Shown here piece by piece: positions 1-9,874 of a stretch of DNA of 64,000 nucleotides. Each line of letters begins with the position of its first letter. The first letter of the stretch is position 1. Made by a program: the position numbers and the translations under genes. The notes beneath the pieces are model-generated. The model was not told where the DNA came from and searched no databases. It saw nothing but the letters and a program-made list of their open reading frames with translations. Where the stretch lies: the NCBI GenBank assembly GCA_004331795.1, contig SJSR01000001.1:1-64000 (forward strand), read 5' to 3'. The DNA comes from Erythrobacteraceae bacterium CFH 75059 (lineage in GTDB: Bacteria; Pseudomonadota; Alphaproteobacteria; Sphingomonadales; Sphingomonadaceae).

Positions 1-1306
1 CCGGCGCCGGTCGCGGTTCGGGCCGGGCGTCGCGCGGCACCTGCAACCGCGACACGTCGACGGCCCCCGGCTCGACCGCCGCCGTGCGCGTGGCGCTGAA
101 CTGGGCGAACAGCTCGGCAAAGGCAGGCGCGCTCGTCGCAGGCTGCGGCGCAGGAGCGGAGGTGGCCGCCACCGGCACCTCCAGCCGCAGCGCAGGCGCC
201 GCCGGTTCTGCCGGCGCCGCGGGAAGCTGAAGCCGCGGCGCAGGTTCGGCCGGCACAGCTGCGGGCGCCGGCACAGCTGCGGGCGCAGATGCTGGCGACG
301 AGGCGGCCGCGCTCGACGCCGCCACGTTCGCGGAAGGCGCGGCTGCACCCCGTGCGCCCGGCCCCCGTACCGAAGTCACGCGGGCGCCGCGGCTGGCGGG
401 CGCGGCCGGCGGAACGGAGGCGCCGAGCGGCGGTCCCGCCGGCGCGAGGCGGGAAGACTCCCGCGCCGGTTCGGCGGGACGAGCGGCGAGAGCGGGCGCC
501 GCTGTGCCGGCGTTCTCGGGGAACACGCCGAGATGCACCGCCGCGACCTGCTGGGTCGAGGTCAGCCGGCCAAGCTGTCCCAGATACGGGACGAGAGCAT
601 CGGCAAGTCCGGCGGGCATCACCTGGCGCGCCAGATCGACGGCTTCGCGCTCCCGCGCGAGGATCGCCAGCCCGAACGCCCGCACCCTGTAGGCATGGAC
701 GTCCCGCGCCTCGAGCAGCGGCAGCAAGGTGGCCTCGAACCCGGCCCGGTCGCCGGTCACCGCCTGGCTGATCGCCAGCTTCTCCCGCACGCGCGGATCG
801 TCGCCCCGCGCGAGGGCGAGACGGTACTGCTGCTGCGCAGAGACGTGGTCGCCGACGAGATCGAACGCCAGGCCGCGCTCCGCGGCGAAGAGCGCGACCT
901 GCGCCCCGCCCTGCTCCGCCTCGTGGAACAGGCGCAACGCCTCGACCGGGCGACGCTGGAACACCTGCACGGCGGCAAGACCCAGCTTGACCCGCGGGTC
1001 GCCGGGGGCGAGCGCCTCGGCCCGGCCGTAGAAGGCCACGGCCGCATTGATGTCCTCGAGCTTCAGCGAGGCGTTCCCCGCCTCGATGAGCGCCGCAACG
1101 CTGCGCGGTTCGGCCGCCAGCCGCTGCAGCGCCCGGCGCAGGTCATCGGCCGCGCGGGGTGGAAGCGGCTGCACGATCTCCCGCTGCGCCTGCGCCGGCG
1201 CCGCGTCCAGCATCGCCAGGGGCAGGCCCAGCAGCAGCGCCGCGCCGCGAAGCAACCGGCCGCGGCACCGTGCGCCGGGCAGCGGAGTGCAGGATGAGCC
1301 TCGCAT
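1..1306 (-). CDS. TPR-containing exported protein, partial (C-terminus beyond left edge)
   Basis: An open minus-strand frame runs from an ATG at 1306 to the window edge without a stop. Residues 1–40 look like a signal peptide (Arg-rich start, Leu/Ala core, ending AAPAQA). Residues 55–240 are helical and carry TPR-like features, such as the segment AVAFYGRAEALAPGDPRVK. A long Ala/Pro-rich low-complexity linker follows to the edge. It begins 41 bp after the ftsZ stop on the same strand, so it may be co-transcribed with the dcw operon. From memory of sphingomonad genomes, similar TPR proteins end in a SPOR (septal peptidoglycan-binding) domain. That part would lie outside the window, so a SPOR end is inference only. 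The start is uncertain because no strong Shine-Dalgarno is visible. Confidence 0.75.
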   Translation of the reverse strand, partial: MRGSSCTPLPGARCRGRLLRGAALLLGLPLAMLDAAPAQAQREIVQPLPPRAADDLRRALQRLAAEPRSVAALIEAGNASLKLEDINAAVAFYGRAEALAPGDPRVKLGLAAVQVFQRRPVEALRLFHEAEQGGAQVALFAAERGLAFDLVGDHVSAQQQYRLALARGDDPRVREKLAISQAVTGDRAGFEATLLPLLEARDVHAYRVRAFGLAILAREREAVDLARQVMPAGLADALVPYLGQLGRLTSTQQVAAVHLGVFPENAGTAAPALAARPAEPARESSRLAPAGPPLGASVPPAAPASRGARVTSVRGPGARGAAAPSANVAASSAAASSPASAPAAVPAPAAVPAEPAPRLQLPAAPAEPAAPALRLEVPVAATSAPAPQPATSAPAFAELFAQFSATRTAAVEPGAVDVSRLQVPRDARPEPRPAP

Positions 1307-1347
1307 GCCGTCAGCCTACCGAGCGTGGTTGAACCCCGCCTGACCGC

Positions 1348-2940
1348 CTACTGGTTGTTCTGCCGGCCAAGAAAGCGGGGGATGTTGAGCGTCGGACCGG
1401 CCTCGTCGTCCTCGTCATCCTCGTCGGTCTTGCTGCCGCGGGACAGATTGGCCATCCGCTCGAACAGGGTCGATCCTGTCGCCGCGCCGGCGCGCGAGCC
1501 GCGGCCCGTTCCCGCGTCGTCGCCCGCCTCCGCCGCGCTGCGCCGGCGCCCTTGCGGCTTGGTCTGCAGCAGGCTGGCGGGCGGCTCGAGCGGAGCCGTG
1601 TCGTCGACGAAGCTGTCGCCAAGCTCCAGCGGCTCCTCGTCGCGCACCTGCCGGCCGCCGGCCGCCAGGCGCCCGCCGGCCGCCTGCTCCCGGTCCGGCC
1701 GCTCGGCGCGCTCCTCGGCCTCGCCTCGCCGCAGTCCGGCCAGCGGATCGACAATGCCGTCCACGTCCTCAAAGGCCTCGTCGTCACCGCTTTCGTCGAA
1801 CGCATCGCCATAGGCGACGGCGACCGGCTCCTGCGGGGCAGAAGCCGGCGCGGCCGCGACGGGCGCGCGCGGCGCAGCGCCCTCGTCGCGCGCCGGATCC
1901 AGCGCCGGCCGGCGCGGCGGGCGGGCGTCGGCCAGCACGAACGGCTTGGGCTCCGCCTCCGCCGGCGCTGCCGCGCTGCTGTCGATGCCGGTCGCGACGA
2001 CCGACACGCGGATGCGTCCCTGAAGCTCGGGATTGAAGGCCGATCCCCAGATGATGTTCGCATCCTCGTCGACGAGGTCGCGGATGTGGTTGGCCGCTTC
2101 GTCGACTTCGAGAAGCTTCATGTCCTCGCCGCCGATGATGGAGATGATAACGCCCTTGGCTCCGGCCATCGACACGCCGTCGAGCAGCGGGTTGGCGATG
2201 GCCTTTTCCGCCGCCTCCAGCGCGCGGTTTTCGCCCTCGCCCTCGCCGGTGCCCATCATGGCCTTGCCCATCTCCTGCATCACCGACCGCACGTCGGCGA
2301 AGTCGAGGTTGATGAGGCCCGGCATGACCATCAGGTCGGTGATCGAGCGCACGCCCTGCTGCAGCACCTCGTCGGCGAGCTGGAACGCCTCCTTGAAGGT
2401 GGTGTCGGGTTTGGCGACGAGGAAAAGGTTCTGGTTCGGAATCACGATCAGCGTGTCGACATGCTTCTGCAGTTCGGCGATGCCCGCTTCGGCAGCGCGC
2501 ATCCGCCGCGTGCCTTCGAACTGGAACGGCTTGGTCACCACGCCCACCGTCAGCACGCCCTTGCGCCGGGCCGCTTCGGCGATGACCGGGGCCGCCCCGG
2601 TTCCGGTGCCGCCACCCATGCCCGCAGCGATGAACACCATGTTGACGCCGTCCAGCGCCTCCTCGATCTCGCGCGCGGTCTCCTCGGCTGCCGCCTTGCC
2701 CACTTCCGGCCTCGCGCCTGCGCCCAGACCCCCGGTGATGGTCGGGCCGAGCTGAATCCGGTGTTCGGCGGTGGAATTGCTCAGCGCCTGCGCATCGGTG
2801 TTCGCCACGATGAAATCCACGCCCTCGATCTGCGCGGCCATCATGTTGGCGATGGCGTTTCCGCCCGCACCGCCCACGCCCACGACCATGATCTTGGGGC
2901 GCAGTTCGTCGGACGGAGCAGGGCCGATATTGATGCTCAT
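1348..2940 (-). CDS. ftsZ: Cell division protein FtsZ
   Basis: Tubulin-like GTPase that polymerises into the Z-ring and recruits the divisome. The 530 residues include the GTP-binding tubulin signature GGGTGTG at 109–115 and the NLDFADV catalytic T7 loop near 215. A GTPase core to about 320 is followed by a disordered linker of roughly 190 residues rich in Ala, Pro, Glu and Asp. The C-terminal peptide [13 protein letters not shown] is the usual site for FtsA and other partners. Long linkers are normal in alphaproteobacteria. The start ATG has GAGGA nine bases upstream. It is the last division gene of the dcw cluster and is separated from ftsA by 145 bp, the only large gap in the cluster, which suggests an additional promoter for ftsZ. 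Confidence 0.98.
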   Translation of the reverse strand: MSINIGPAPSDELRPKIMVVGVGGAGGNAIANMMAAQIEGVDFIVANTDAQALSNSTAEHRIQLGPTITGGLGAGARPEVGKAAAEETAREIEEALDGVNMVFIAAGMGGGTGTGAAPVIAEAARRKGVLTVGVVTKPFQFEGTRRMRAAEAGIAELQKHVDTLIVIPNQNLFLVAKPDTTFKEAFQLADEVLQQGVRSITDLMVMPGLINLDFADVRSVMQEMGKAMMGTGEGEGENRALEAAEKAIANPLLDGVSMAGAKGVIISIIGGEDMKLLEVDEAANHIRDLVDEDANIIWGSAFNPELQGRIRVSVVATGIDSSAAAPAEAEPKPFVLADARPPRRPALDPARDEGAAPRAPVAAAPASAPQEPVAVAYGDAFDESGDDEAFEDVDGIVDPLAGLRRGEAEERAERPDREQAAGGRLAAGGRQVRDEEPLELGDSFVDDTAPLEPPASLLQTKPQGRRRSAAEAGDDAGTGRGSRAGAATGSTLFERMANLSRGSKTDEDDEDDEAGPTLNIPRFLGRQNNQ

Positions 2941-3034
2941 AGCATGGTTCCTCGATTCATCGCTCGTGCGGGACCCGGCGCATCCGGGTGGCGGAGGACT
3001 GCGCCTGGCACGAGAGTGGGCTGGTCGGCGGGTG

Positions 3035-3063
3035 GGTTAGCACGGCAGGGGACAACGACGCAA
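3035..3063 (-). promoter_or_regulatory. Possible ftsZ promoter in the ftsA–ftsZ gap
   Basis: The 145-bp space between ftsA and ftsZ holds a possible minus-strand sigma70-type pair: TTGCGT (3063–3058) and CTAACC (3040–3035), spaced 17 bp. Both hexamers are weak matches. The main support is position, since this is the only real gap in an otherwise overlapping operon, and ftsZ commonly has its own promoters in other bacteria. Confidence 0.25.
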
Positions 3064-3085
3064 AACCTCCGTGGTGAAAAAATCG

Positions 3086-4369
3086 TCAGAAATAGGCCCG
3101 CACCGCCCTCAGCAGCCGTTCGAAGGCGCTGCCCTTCCGGGGGTCGGCGGCGGCCTGCGCGGCGTGACCGGCCGCGCGGATGTCGTGCGGCGGATCCGCG
3201 GCATACAGGCACAGCCCCGCAAGCACGGTGAAGCCGGGGCCGGCATGCGCCGCCGGCAGGCCCGGCAAGGCGGGCGGGCGGCCGATGCGCACCGGCCGGG
3301 CAAGCGCCCCCTGCACATAGTCGGCGATGCCCGCCAGTTCGGCGCCGCCGCCGGTCAGGACGACCTTGCCGGCGCGTGCGTGGCCGAAGCCGAGTTCGCG
3401 CAGGGCGTCGCCAAGCGCCGCGGTGAGCTGTGCCAGCTGATCGGTGACCACGGTCACGAGCTCGGCGCGCGGCACCCGGTTGCGGTCGTCGGCGCCGCGC
3501 ACCGTCACCTCGTCCGCGTCCTCGTCGGTGGGGCTGAACACGCACACCATCTCCTTGTGGTCGGAAGGAGTGGCGATGGCGGACCCGGAGACGCATTTCA
3601 GCCGCTCGGCGTGCTTGCGCCGGATGCCGAAGTGCGATGCCACGGCGTCGGTGATCCCTCCGGCGCCAAAGGGGATGGCCCGCATGCCGAGGATCATTCC
3701 GGCCGCATGCACCGACACGTTGGTCACATCCGCGCCCAGCTCGACCAGCGCCACGCCCAGCTCGCGTTCCTCGCGGGTGAGGCACGCGGCGCTGGCGGCC
3801 AGCGGGGAGGCCACCACCTCTTCGACATCGAGATGCGCATGCTGCACCGCCTCGATCAGATTGCGCACCGGCGGTCCGTCGGCCAGCATGACATGCACGT
3901 CCACGCCGAGCGTTTCGGCGTGCAGGCCGCGCGGTTCGGCCACCCCGTGCGCGCCGTCCAGCGTGTAGTGCGCCGGCTGCGCATGGAGCACCGTGCGGCC
4001 TTCGGGCTGGATGTGCAGCCGCGCAGCGTAGAGCAGGCTGTCGATGTCCTCCTCCTCGACCCGGCGGCCGCCGATCTCGATGTCGACCCGCTCGATGCGG
4101 CTGTGCAGGCCGGCCGCGCTGCACCCGACCCACACGCGGCCGACCGCCACCTGCGCCTCGCGTTCGGCCCGCTCCACCGCGTCGCGCACGGCGAAGCTGG
4201 CGCCGTGGATCTGCGTCACGTAGCCGCGCCGCACGCCCTGGCTGGCGCGATGGCTGGAGCCGAGCACGGTGAGCGCGCCGGACTCGTCCTGCCCGACGAT
4301 CATCGCCGAAGTGCGGAACGAGCCGATGTCCACGGCGGCAAAGGTCTTGCTGACGCGGGTGTCGCCCAT
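3086..4369 (-). CDS. ftsA: Cell division protein FtsA
   Basis: Actin-fold ATPase that tethers FtsZ to the inner membrane and helps activate septal synthesis. The 427-residue product shows the actin-family phosphate-1 motif VDIGSFRT near residues 12–19. It also has a 1C (SHS2) subdomain with the HVMLA segment, the phosphate-2 region ELGADVTNVSV, and the adenosine motif VLTGGGAELAG near 350. The C-terminus (FERLLRAVRAYF) is a plausible amphipathic membrane-targeting helix. The ATG at 4369 lies 5 bp after the ftsQ stop. A longer open frame extends upstream through ftsQ, but that part reads as out-of-frame ftsQ and is not coding. Confidence 0.96.
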   Translation of the reverse strand: MGDTRVSKTFAAVDIGSFRTSAMIVGQDESGALTVLGSSHRASQGVRRGYVTQIHGASFAVRDAVERAEREAQVAVGRVWVGCSAAGLHSRIERVDIEIGGRRVEEEDIDSLLYAARLHIQPEGRTVLHAQPAHYTLDGAHGVAEPRGLHAETLGVDVHVMLADGPPVRNLIEAVQHAHLDVEEVVASPLAASAACLTREERELGVALVELGADVTNVSVHAAGMILGMRAIPFGAGGITDAVASHFGIRRKHAERLKCVSGSAIATPSDHKEMVCVFSPTDEDADEVTVRGADDRNRVPRAELVTVVTDQLAQLTAALGDALRELGFGHARAGKVVLTGGGAELAGIADYVQGALARPVRIGRPPALPGLPAAHAGPGFTVLAGLCLYAADPPHDIRAAGHAAQAAADPRKGSAFERLLRAVRAYF

Positions 4370-4374
4370 GAGTG

Positions 4375-5310
4375 TCAGCGCGTCTCCGCCCGTCGGGTGC
4401 CGCTGCGCGTGTCCAGCTCGGCCAGCCGGGCATCGCTGCGGCCGGGGACGCGCATGTACATGCGGTCCGGCGCGCGCATGTCGAACCAGCTCACCTCGCC
4501 GCCCAGCAGACGGTTCGTGCCGTCGAGCCGGGCAAAGGTGACCAGCGCCGCCGCGGCGGTGACCTCGTCCTGCGGCAGAGCCAGCACCTGCCCGGTGTCG
4601 AAGTGCAGATCCCAGCGGCGGTTGCCGATCCAGTGCGCTTCGCGGACCCGGCCCTTGAGCGCCGGAGCGGCATCGAGCAGGTGCTCGAGCTCGCCGACCT
4701 GCCGCGCCGCGCCCGCGCCCGCGACCCGCAGCAGCTCCGGCATGGCCGCCGGGTCGACCGGCTCCAGCGTCTCCCCGGTCGCATCGATCAGAACCGTTCC
4801 TTGCGCAGTCCGCAGTACGGCGTGGGGCTGCCGCTCCACCACGTCGATGACGAGCATGTCGGGCAGCTGGCGCGACACGCGCGCATCGGCCACCCACGGC
4901 AGGGCAAGCAGATCCTCGCGCAGGGCGGCGGCGTCGAAGCCGGCCATCGACTGTTCCCGCTCCGCCAGCGCGCGCCGGTAGATGAGCTGTTCGTCCATCC
5001 GCTCGACCCCGGTGACCGCGACCCTGTTCACCCGGTAGCCGGCATCGGCGGCAATCTGCGCCAGCCGTTCGCCGGCGAGTGCGGGCAGACCAGCCAGACT
5101 GGCGACGAACCATGCCAGCATGGCCGCCATGGCCAGGATGAGCACGACCAGCAGCGCATGCAGCCGCTCGGCGGAGATCGGCAGCACGGCGAGCACGCTG
5201 TCAAGTGTGGAATGGGTGCGTGCTCGCATCGCGCGCGCGGCGCCCGCCCGGCTGCGCGCCGCGGCAGCGCGGCGCACGCCCTTGGCGCCGCCCCGGCTAA
5301 CCGTCGCCAT
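4375..5310 (-). CDS. ftsQ: Cell division protein FtsQ
   Basis: Bitopic divisome protein that links early and late division proteins through FtsL/FtsB. The 311 residues comprise a basic cytoplasmic N-terminus of about 50 residues and one transmembrane helix near 50–75 (LHALLVVLILAMAAMLAWF). A POTRA domain begins with YRVNRVAVTGVERM (about 91–160), and a periplasmic beta domain follows with WVADARVSRQLPDMLVIDV. Its start overlaps the ddl end by 14 bp, and it precedes ftsA by 5 bp, as is standard in dcw clusters. Confidence 0.95.
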   Translation of the reverse strand: MATVSRGGAKGVRRAAAARSRAGAARAMRARTHSTLDSVLAVLPISAERLHALLVVLILAMAAMLAWFVASLAGLPALAGERLAQIAADAGYRVNRVAVTGVERMDEQLIYRRALAEREQSMAGFDAAALREDLLALPWVADARVSRQLPDMLVIDVVERQPHAVLRTAQGTVLIDATGETLEPVDPAAMPELLRVAGAGAARQVGELEHLLDAAPALKGRVREAHWIGNRRWDLHFDTGQVLALPQDEVTAAAALVTFARLDGTNRLLGGEVSWFDMRAPDRMYMRVPGRSDARLAELDTRSGTRRAETR

Positions 5311-6268
5311 CGGAAACTTTCCCGAAGCGCGTCAGCGCATCGGCGACGATCAGTTCCACGAGCTCGGCGTAGCTGATGCCGCAGCTGCGGGCCTGCTCGG
5401 GCACGAGGCTCAGCGGCGTCATGCCCGGCTGGGTGTTGATCTCCAGCACGTAGAGGCCGCTTTCGCCCAGTTCCTCGTCCCAGCGCAGATCGGTGCGGGT
5501 CGCCCCGTGGCAGCCCAGCGCCCGGTGCGCCGTCAGTGCATGCTCCATGCACAGGGCGGCGATGTGCGGCGGAATCTCGGCCGGGCAGACGTGCTCGGTC
5601 AGACCGTCCGTGTACTTCGCGTCGAAATCGTAGAAGCCGCTCTTGGGCCGCAGCTCGGTGACGCCCAGCGCCCGCGGTCCTCCCGCCTGCGCCAGCACCG
5701 CCACGGTCAGCTCGCGCCCCTTGATGTAGGGTTCGGCCAGCAGTTCGGCGAATTCCTGCCACGGTCCGGTGGCCTCGCGGCGAATGGGATTACCGTAATC
5801 CGACGCATCGGTGACGATGGCCACGCCGACCGACGACCCTTCGTTCACCGGCTTGAGCACGTAGGGGCGGGGCAGCGGATCGGCGGTGTGAATGTCCTCG
5901 CTGCGCACCACCCGGCCGCCGGGCATCGGGACACCGTGCGGGATCAGCGCCTGCTTCGTCAGCTGCTTGTCGATCGCGATCACCGACGTCGCCAGCCCCG
6001 AATGGGTGTAGGGCAGCCCCATGAGGTCGAGCAGCCCCTGCACTGTGCCATCCTCCCCCGGCACACCATGCAGGGCGTTGAACACCACGTCCGGCGCCGC
6101 CGCCGCAAGCCGGGCGGGAACATCGCGGTCCATGTCGATCCGCGTCACCCGGTGTCCGCAGTCTTCCAGCGCGTCCGCCACGCCCTCGCCGCTCATCAGC
6201 GACACCGGCCGCTCGCTCGACCAGCCTCCCATCAGAACGGCAACATGAAGCTTCGCCAGACCGCTCAC
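5297..6268 (-). CDS. ddl: D-alanine–D-alanine ligase
   Basis: ATP-grasp ligase that joins two D-alanines to make the dipeptide added by MurF. From the GTG start the product is 323 residues. It opens with the Ddl motif HVAVLMGGWSSERPVSLMSG and has YVLKPVNEGSSVGVA in the ATP-grasp loop. FDAKYTDG is the omega-loop lysine region, and VLEINTQPGMT is the metal-binding end. I chose the GTG at 6268 because it overlaps the murB stop as GTGA, has a G-rich Shine-Dalgarno-like stretch, and gives a family-like N-terminus. An in-frame ATG at 6295 would add nine residues and overlap murB by 31 bp. The 3' end overlaps ftsQ. Confidence 0.95.
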   Translation of the reverse strand: MSGLAKLHVAVLMGGWSSERPVSLMSGEGVADALEDCGHRVTRIDMDRDVPARLAAAAPDVVFNALHGVPGEDGTVQGLLDLMGLPYTHSGLATSVIAIDKQLTKQALIPHGVPMPGGRVVRSEDIHTADPLPRPYVLKPVNEGSSVGVAIVTDASDYGNPIRREATGPWQEFAELLAEPYIKGRELTVAVLAQAGGPRALGVTELRPKSGFYDFDAKYTDGLTEHVCPAEIPPHIAALCMEHALTAHRALGCHGATRTDLRWDEELGESGLYVLEINTQPGMTPLSLVPEQARSCGISYAELVELIVADALTRFGKVSDGDG

Positions 6269-7233
6269 GGACGCCCCACCCGCTGAATCTCCCATTGCAG
6301 ATCAACACCCGTGCGGGCGCGCACCCGGTCGCGCACGAGTTCACCCAGCCCTTCTATCTGCGCGCTGGTGGCGGTGCCAGTGTTGATCAGGAAATTGGCA
6401 TGTTTCTCGCTGACCTGCGCGTCACCGAGGCGCAGGCCGCGGCACCCGGCAGCATCGACGAGGCGCCATGCCTTGTGGCCGGGAGGGTTCTTGAAGGTCG
6501 ACCCGCCCGTCCGGGTGCGCAGCGGCTGCGTCGCCTCGCGCGCCGCGGCGATCCGGTCCATCTCGGCGGCGATCGCCTCGGGGTCGCCGGCCGTGCCGCG
6601 GAACCGGGCGCCGACGACCACCGCCCCTTCGGGCAGGTCCGAATGGCGGTAGGTGAAGCCAAGCTCGCAGGCGCCGAGCCGCAGACACGCGCCGTCGGGC
6701 ATGATGACGTCGCAGTCGTGCAGGATGTCGGCCACTTCGCGGCCGTAGGCTCCGCCGTTCATCCGCACGAACCCGCCCACGGTGCCCGGAATGCCGCGCA
6801 GGAATTCCAGACCCGCAAGGCCGGCGTCGCGAGCCCCGGATGCAACGCGGATGCCCGAAGCGCCCCCGCCGCAGGCGAGCAGCCCCCCCTCCTCCACCGT
6901 CACCCCGGCGAAGGCCTTGCCCAGCCGGATGACGACGCCCGGGACGCCGCCGTCGCGCACGATGAGGTTGGACCCCAGCCCGAGCGCCATCACCGGCAGC
7001 CGGCCGTCGAGCCAGCGCATGAATGCCTGAAGGTCGTCGCGGTCCTCCGGCTCGAACAGCCAGTCCGCCGCACCGCCGCTCTTGAACCAGGTCAGCTTCG
7101 CCAGCGGCGCGTTCTGGATCAGCGCGCCGCGGACCGGAGCCTCGGACAGCAGCGCCGGCGGACGATCGTCGCACCCGCCGTCCGGCGCATGGCTGCCGTC
7201 GAAGTGCGGCCAGTCTTCGGGCTGGTCACTCAT
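6265..7233 (-). CDS. murB: UDP-N-acetylenolpyruvoylglucosamine reductase MurB
   Basis: FAD/NADPH enzyme that reduces UDP-GlcNAc-enolpyruvate to UDP-MurNAc, the committed step of cytoplasmic peptidoglycan precursor synthesis. The 322 residues include the FAD-binding stretch [14 protein letters not shown] and the GIPGTVGG loop with MNGGAYG. The catalytic serine lies in [20 protein letters not shown] and the final active-site segment is [11 protein letters not shown]. The extra 35 N-terminal residues are polar and not conserved. The ATG sits 8 bases after GGAGGAG and overlaps the murC stop as ATGA. Its own stop overlaps the ddl GTG. Confidence 0.97.
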   Translation of the reverse strand: MSDQPEDWPHFDGSHAPDGGCDDRPPALLSEAPVRGALIQNAPLAKLTWFKSGGAADWLFEPEDRDDLQAFMRWLDGRLPVMALGLGSNLIVRDGGVPGVVIRLGKAFAGVTVEEGGLLACGGGASGIRVASGARDAGLAGLEFLRGIPGTVGGFVRMNGGAYGREVADILHDCDVIMPDGACLRLGACELGFTYRHSDLPEGAVVVGARFRGTAGDPEAIAAEMDRIAAAREATQPLRTRTGGSTFKNPPGHKAWRLVDAAGCRGLRLGDAQVSEKHANFLINTGTATSAQIEGLGELVRDRVRARTGVDLQWEIQRVGRP

Positions 7234-8675
7234 GCGGCGCGCTCCTCCCGGGCACGCTGAAGATCGCGCGGGAGAGCCGCCGCCCAGCGGGTGATGTCAC
7301 CGGCCCCGAGGCACACGACATGGTCGCCGGCCTGAACCGCGGATGCGAGGACGTCGACCAGTTCGGCGTAGTCGCGCACGGCCACCGCCGCGCGGTGACC
7401 TTGCTCGCGCAGGCCCTCGGCCAGCGCCTCGGCGTCGATCCCCGGCACCGGCTCCTCGCCGGCGGGATAGACCGGCGTGACAAAGACCATGTCCGCATCG
7501 GTGAACGCCGCCTTGAACTCCTCGAACAGGTCGCGCAGCCGCGTGAAGCGGTGAGGCTGCGCCACGGCGAGGACGCGGCCGGGCACCGCGCCGACCGAAG
7601 CCGCCTCGCGCGCGGCGGCGAGCACCGCCCGGATTTCGACCGGATGGTGCGCATAGTCGTCGATGATGGCGACCTCGCCATCCCCGGCCGTCACTGCGCC
7701 GACGCGGGTGAAGCGTCGCTTCACGCCCACGAACCGCGCCAGAGCCGCACGGATGACATCCGCCTCACAGCCCAGCTCCAGCGCCACCGCGATCGCCGCC
7801 AGCGCGTTCTGCACATTGTGCCGGCCCGGCATGGGCAGATGGATGTCGGCGATGCGCGTGGTGGCCCCGTCGCGGGCGCGGTGGACCACATCGAAGTCGT
7901 TGCCGCCCGCCCGGGCGCGCACCTGCTCTCCGCGCACATCCGCTTGCGCCGCAAATCCGTAGGTGACGACGCGCCGGTCGCGGATGCGCGGGATGATTCG
8001 CTGCACCTCGGGGTGATCGAGGCACAGCACCGCCGCCCCGTAGAACGGCACGTTGTGGATGAACTCGACAAAGGCGTCGCGCACCGCCTCGAACGAGCCG
8101 TAATGGTCGAGATGCTCGGGATCGATGTTGGTGACCACGGCGATCTGCCCGTCGAGGCGCAGGAAGCTGCCGTCGCTCTCGTCGGCTTCGACGACCATCC
8201 AGTCGCTCGCGCCCAGGCGAGCGTTGGAGCCGTACTGGTTGATGATCCCGCCGTTGATGACCGTGGGATCGATCCCGCCCGCGTCCAGCAGCGCCGCGAC
8301 CATGCTGGTGGTGGTGGTCTTGCCGTGGGTGCCGGCGACGGCCACCGTGCGCTTGAGCCGCATCAGCTCGGCCAGCATCTCCGCGCGCCGGACCACCGGG
8401 ATGCGCCGGTCCAGCGCGGCGACGACTTCCGGGTTGCTGCGCTTGACCGCGGTGGAGGTCACGACCACCCCCGCATCGCCGAGATTGGCGGCTTCGTGGC
8501 CGATGGCGACGTTGATGCCGCGTTCGCGCAGACGCTCGACCGTGGCGCTCTCCGCCGCGTCCGAACCCTGCACCGCATAGCCCAGATTGTGCATCACCTC
8601 GGCGATGCCCGACATGCCGATGCCGCCGATGCCGACGAAATGGATGGTCCCGATGCTGGTGTCGACGCCCCTCAT
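7230..8675 (-). CDS. murC: UDP-N-acetylmuramate–L-alanine ligase MurC
   Basis: Adds L-alanine to UDP-MurNAc. The 481-residue product has the N-terminal UDP-binding Rossmann motif [11 protein letters not shown] (15–25) and the Mur-ligase P-loop GTHGKT (115–120). The central-domain segments [10 protein letters not shown] and [11 protein letters not shown] and the C-terminal [12 protein letters not shown] motif are also present. The ATG at 8675 forms an ATGA overlap with the murG stop. A longer open frame upstream is out-of-frame murG. The stop overlaps murB in the same way, so translation of these three genes is probably coupled. Confidence 0.97.
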   Translation of the reverse strand: MRGVDTSIGTIHFVGIGGIGMSGIAEVMHNLGYAVQGSDAAESATVERLRERGINVAIGHEAANLGDAGVVVTSTAVKRSNPEVVAALDRRIPVVRRAEMLAELMRLKRTVAVAGTHGKTTTTSMVAALLDAGGIDPTVINGGIINQYGSNARLGASDWMVVEADESDGSFLRLDGQIAVVTNIDPEHLDHYGSFEAVRDAFVEFIHNVPFYGAAVLCLDHPEVQRIIPRIRDRRVVTYGFAAQADVRGEQVRARAGGNDFDVVHRARDGATTRIADIHLPMPGRHNVQNALAAIAVALELGCEADVIRAALARFVGVKRRFTRVGAVTAGDGEVAIIDDYAHHPVEIRAVLAAAREAASVGAVPGRVLAVAQPHRFTRLRDLFEEFKAAFTDADMVFVTPVYPAGEEPVPGIDAEALAEGLREQGHRAAVAVRDYAELVDVLASAVQAGDHVVCLGAGDITRWAAALPRDLQRAREERAA

Positions 8676-9874
8676 CGCCCGCGCTCCCGCCCGTTGATGC
8701 CGGCCGCGGCACCGCGCGGTCCTGCGGTGGCGGCCTTGCCCTGCCGGTCGTGGACGCGGATCACGTCCATCAGTCCGGCGCCGCCGCACTGCTCGACAAG
8801 ATCGGCCAGGTCGCGAGCCGCGTAGGGGCGGCCACAGTTCCACGCCGCATGGGCGGCGTTCGCCAGCCCGTCGGGACGCTCGGCCAGCACCTTGATCTGC
8901 CGCGCCAATTCCTTGGGCTGGAAGGCGTGCTCGCGGATCGCCCGCGCTCCGCCCGCCGCGACAAGCTCCCGCGTGTTGGCGGCCTGATGATCGTCGGTGG
9001 CGATGGCGAGCGGCACGAGGATGGCGGGCCGGCCGACCACCGACAGCTCGGCAATGGTGGAGGCGCCCGCCCGGCCGATGAACAGATGGGCATCGGCCAG
9101 CCGGGCCGCCATGTCCGTGAAGTAGGTGCCCAGCTCCGCGGGAATGCCGTGTTCCCGATAGCGGGCGCGCACGGTCTCCAGATCCTCGGGCCGGCACTGC
9201 TGCGTGACCTGAAGCCGCTGCCGCAGGGCGGGCGGCAGCATCGCCAGCCCGTCCGCGACCACGGCGGAAAGGATGCGCGCACCCTGGCTGCCACCCGTGA
9301 CCAGCACCCGCAGCAGCCCCTCGTCCGTCGGCCGGGGATAAGGCTCGCCGCGCAGGTCGAGAAGCTCGGCCCGGACGGGATTGCCGACGAGATGCACCTT
9401 GCGCCGGGCCGCAGCGGGGATCCGGTCAACCTGCTCGAAGGCGGTGGCGATGGCATCGACCCGCCGGGCGAGCAGCCGGTTCACCCGTCCCAGTACGGCG
9501 TTCTGTTCGTGCAGCACCGTCGGGATCCCGGCGCTGCGGGCCGCGAGCAGGGTCGGCAGCGACGGATAGCCGCCGAACCCGACCACCGCGCTCGGCTGGA
9601 AGCTGTCGAACAGCCGCAGCGCCATGCCCCGTCCGCGCAGCACCGCCAGCACTCCTCCCGGCCAGTGCAGCGGATTGCCGCCGAACCGGCCGGCGGGAAT
9701 CACATGGGTCGTGAGCGCGTCCGGCCGTCCCGGAATGGCGGCGCCGCGCTGATCGGTGATGAGCGCGACGTGGTGGCCACGCCGTTCAAGCTCCACCGCC
9801 AAGGCGAAGGCCGGCAGCAGATGGCCACCGGTCCCGCCTGCGGCGAGAACGTAGTGCCGGGTCGGTCCGGTCAT
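8672..9874 (-). CDS. murG: UDP-GlcNAc:lipid I N-acetylglucosaminyltransferase MurG
   Basis: Peripheral inner-membrane GT28 transferase that converts lipid I to lipid II. The 400 residues contain GGTGGH at 13–18 and the membrane-proximal [21 protein letters not shown] and [15 protein letters not shown] follow in the N-domain. The C-domain has the glycine loop [22 protein letters not shown] for UDP-GlcNAc binding, and [17 protein letters not shown]. The ATG overlaps the ftsW stop (ATGA), and its stop overlaps murC. At 400 residues it is longer than E. coli MurG (355) but in the usual alphaproteobacterial range. Confidence 0.97.
   Translation of the reverse strand: MTGPTRHYVLAAGGTGGHLLPAFALAVELERRGHHVALITDQRGAAIPGRPDALTTHVIPAGRFGGNPLHWPGGVLAVLRGRGMALRLFDSFQPSAVVGFGGYPSLPTLLAARSAGIPTVLHEQNAVLGRVNRLLARRVDAIATAFEQVDRIPAAARRKVHLVGNPVRAELLDLRGEPYPRPTDEGLLRVLVTGGSQGARILSAVVADGLAMLPPALRQRLQVTQQCRPEDLETVRARYREHGIPAELGTYFTDMAARLADAHLFIGRAGASTIAELSVVGRPAILVPLAIATDDHQAANTRELVAAGGARAIREHAFQPKELARQIKVLAERPDGLANAAHAAWNCGRPYAARDLADLVEQCGGAGLMDVIRVHDRQGKAATAGPRGAAAGINGRERGR

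Noticed and set aside
1552-3231. 559-codon plus-strand open frame opposite ftsZ
   Set aside because: Antisense shadow of a strongly conserved gene. High G+C content removes stop codons in this frame, and the translation is Arg/His-rich with no domain.
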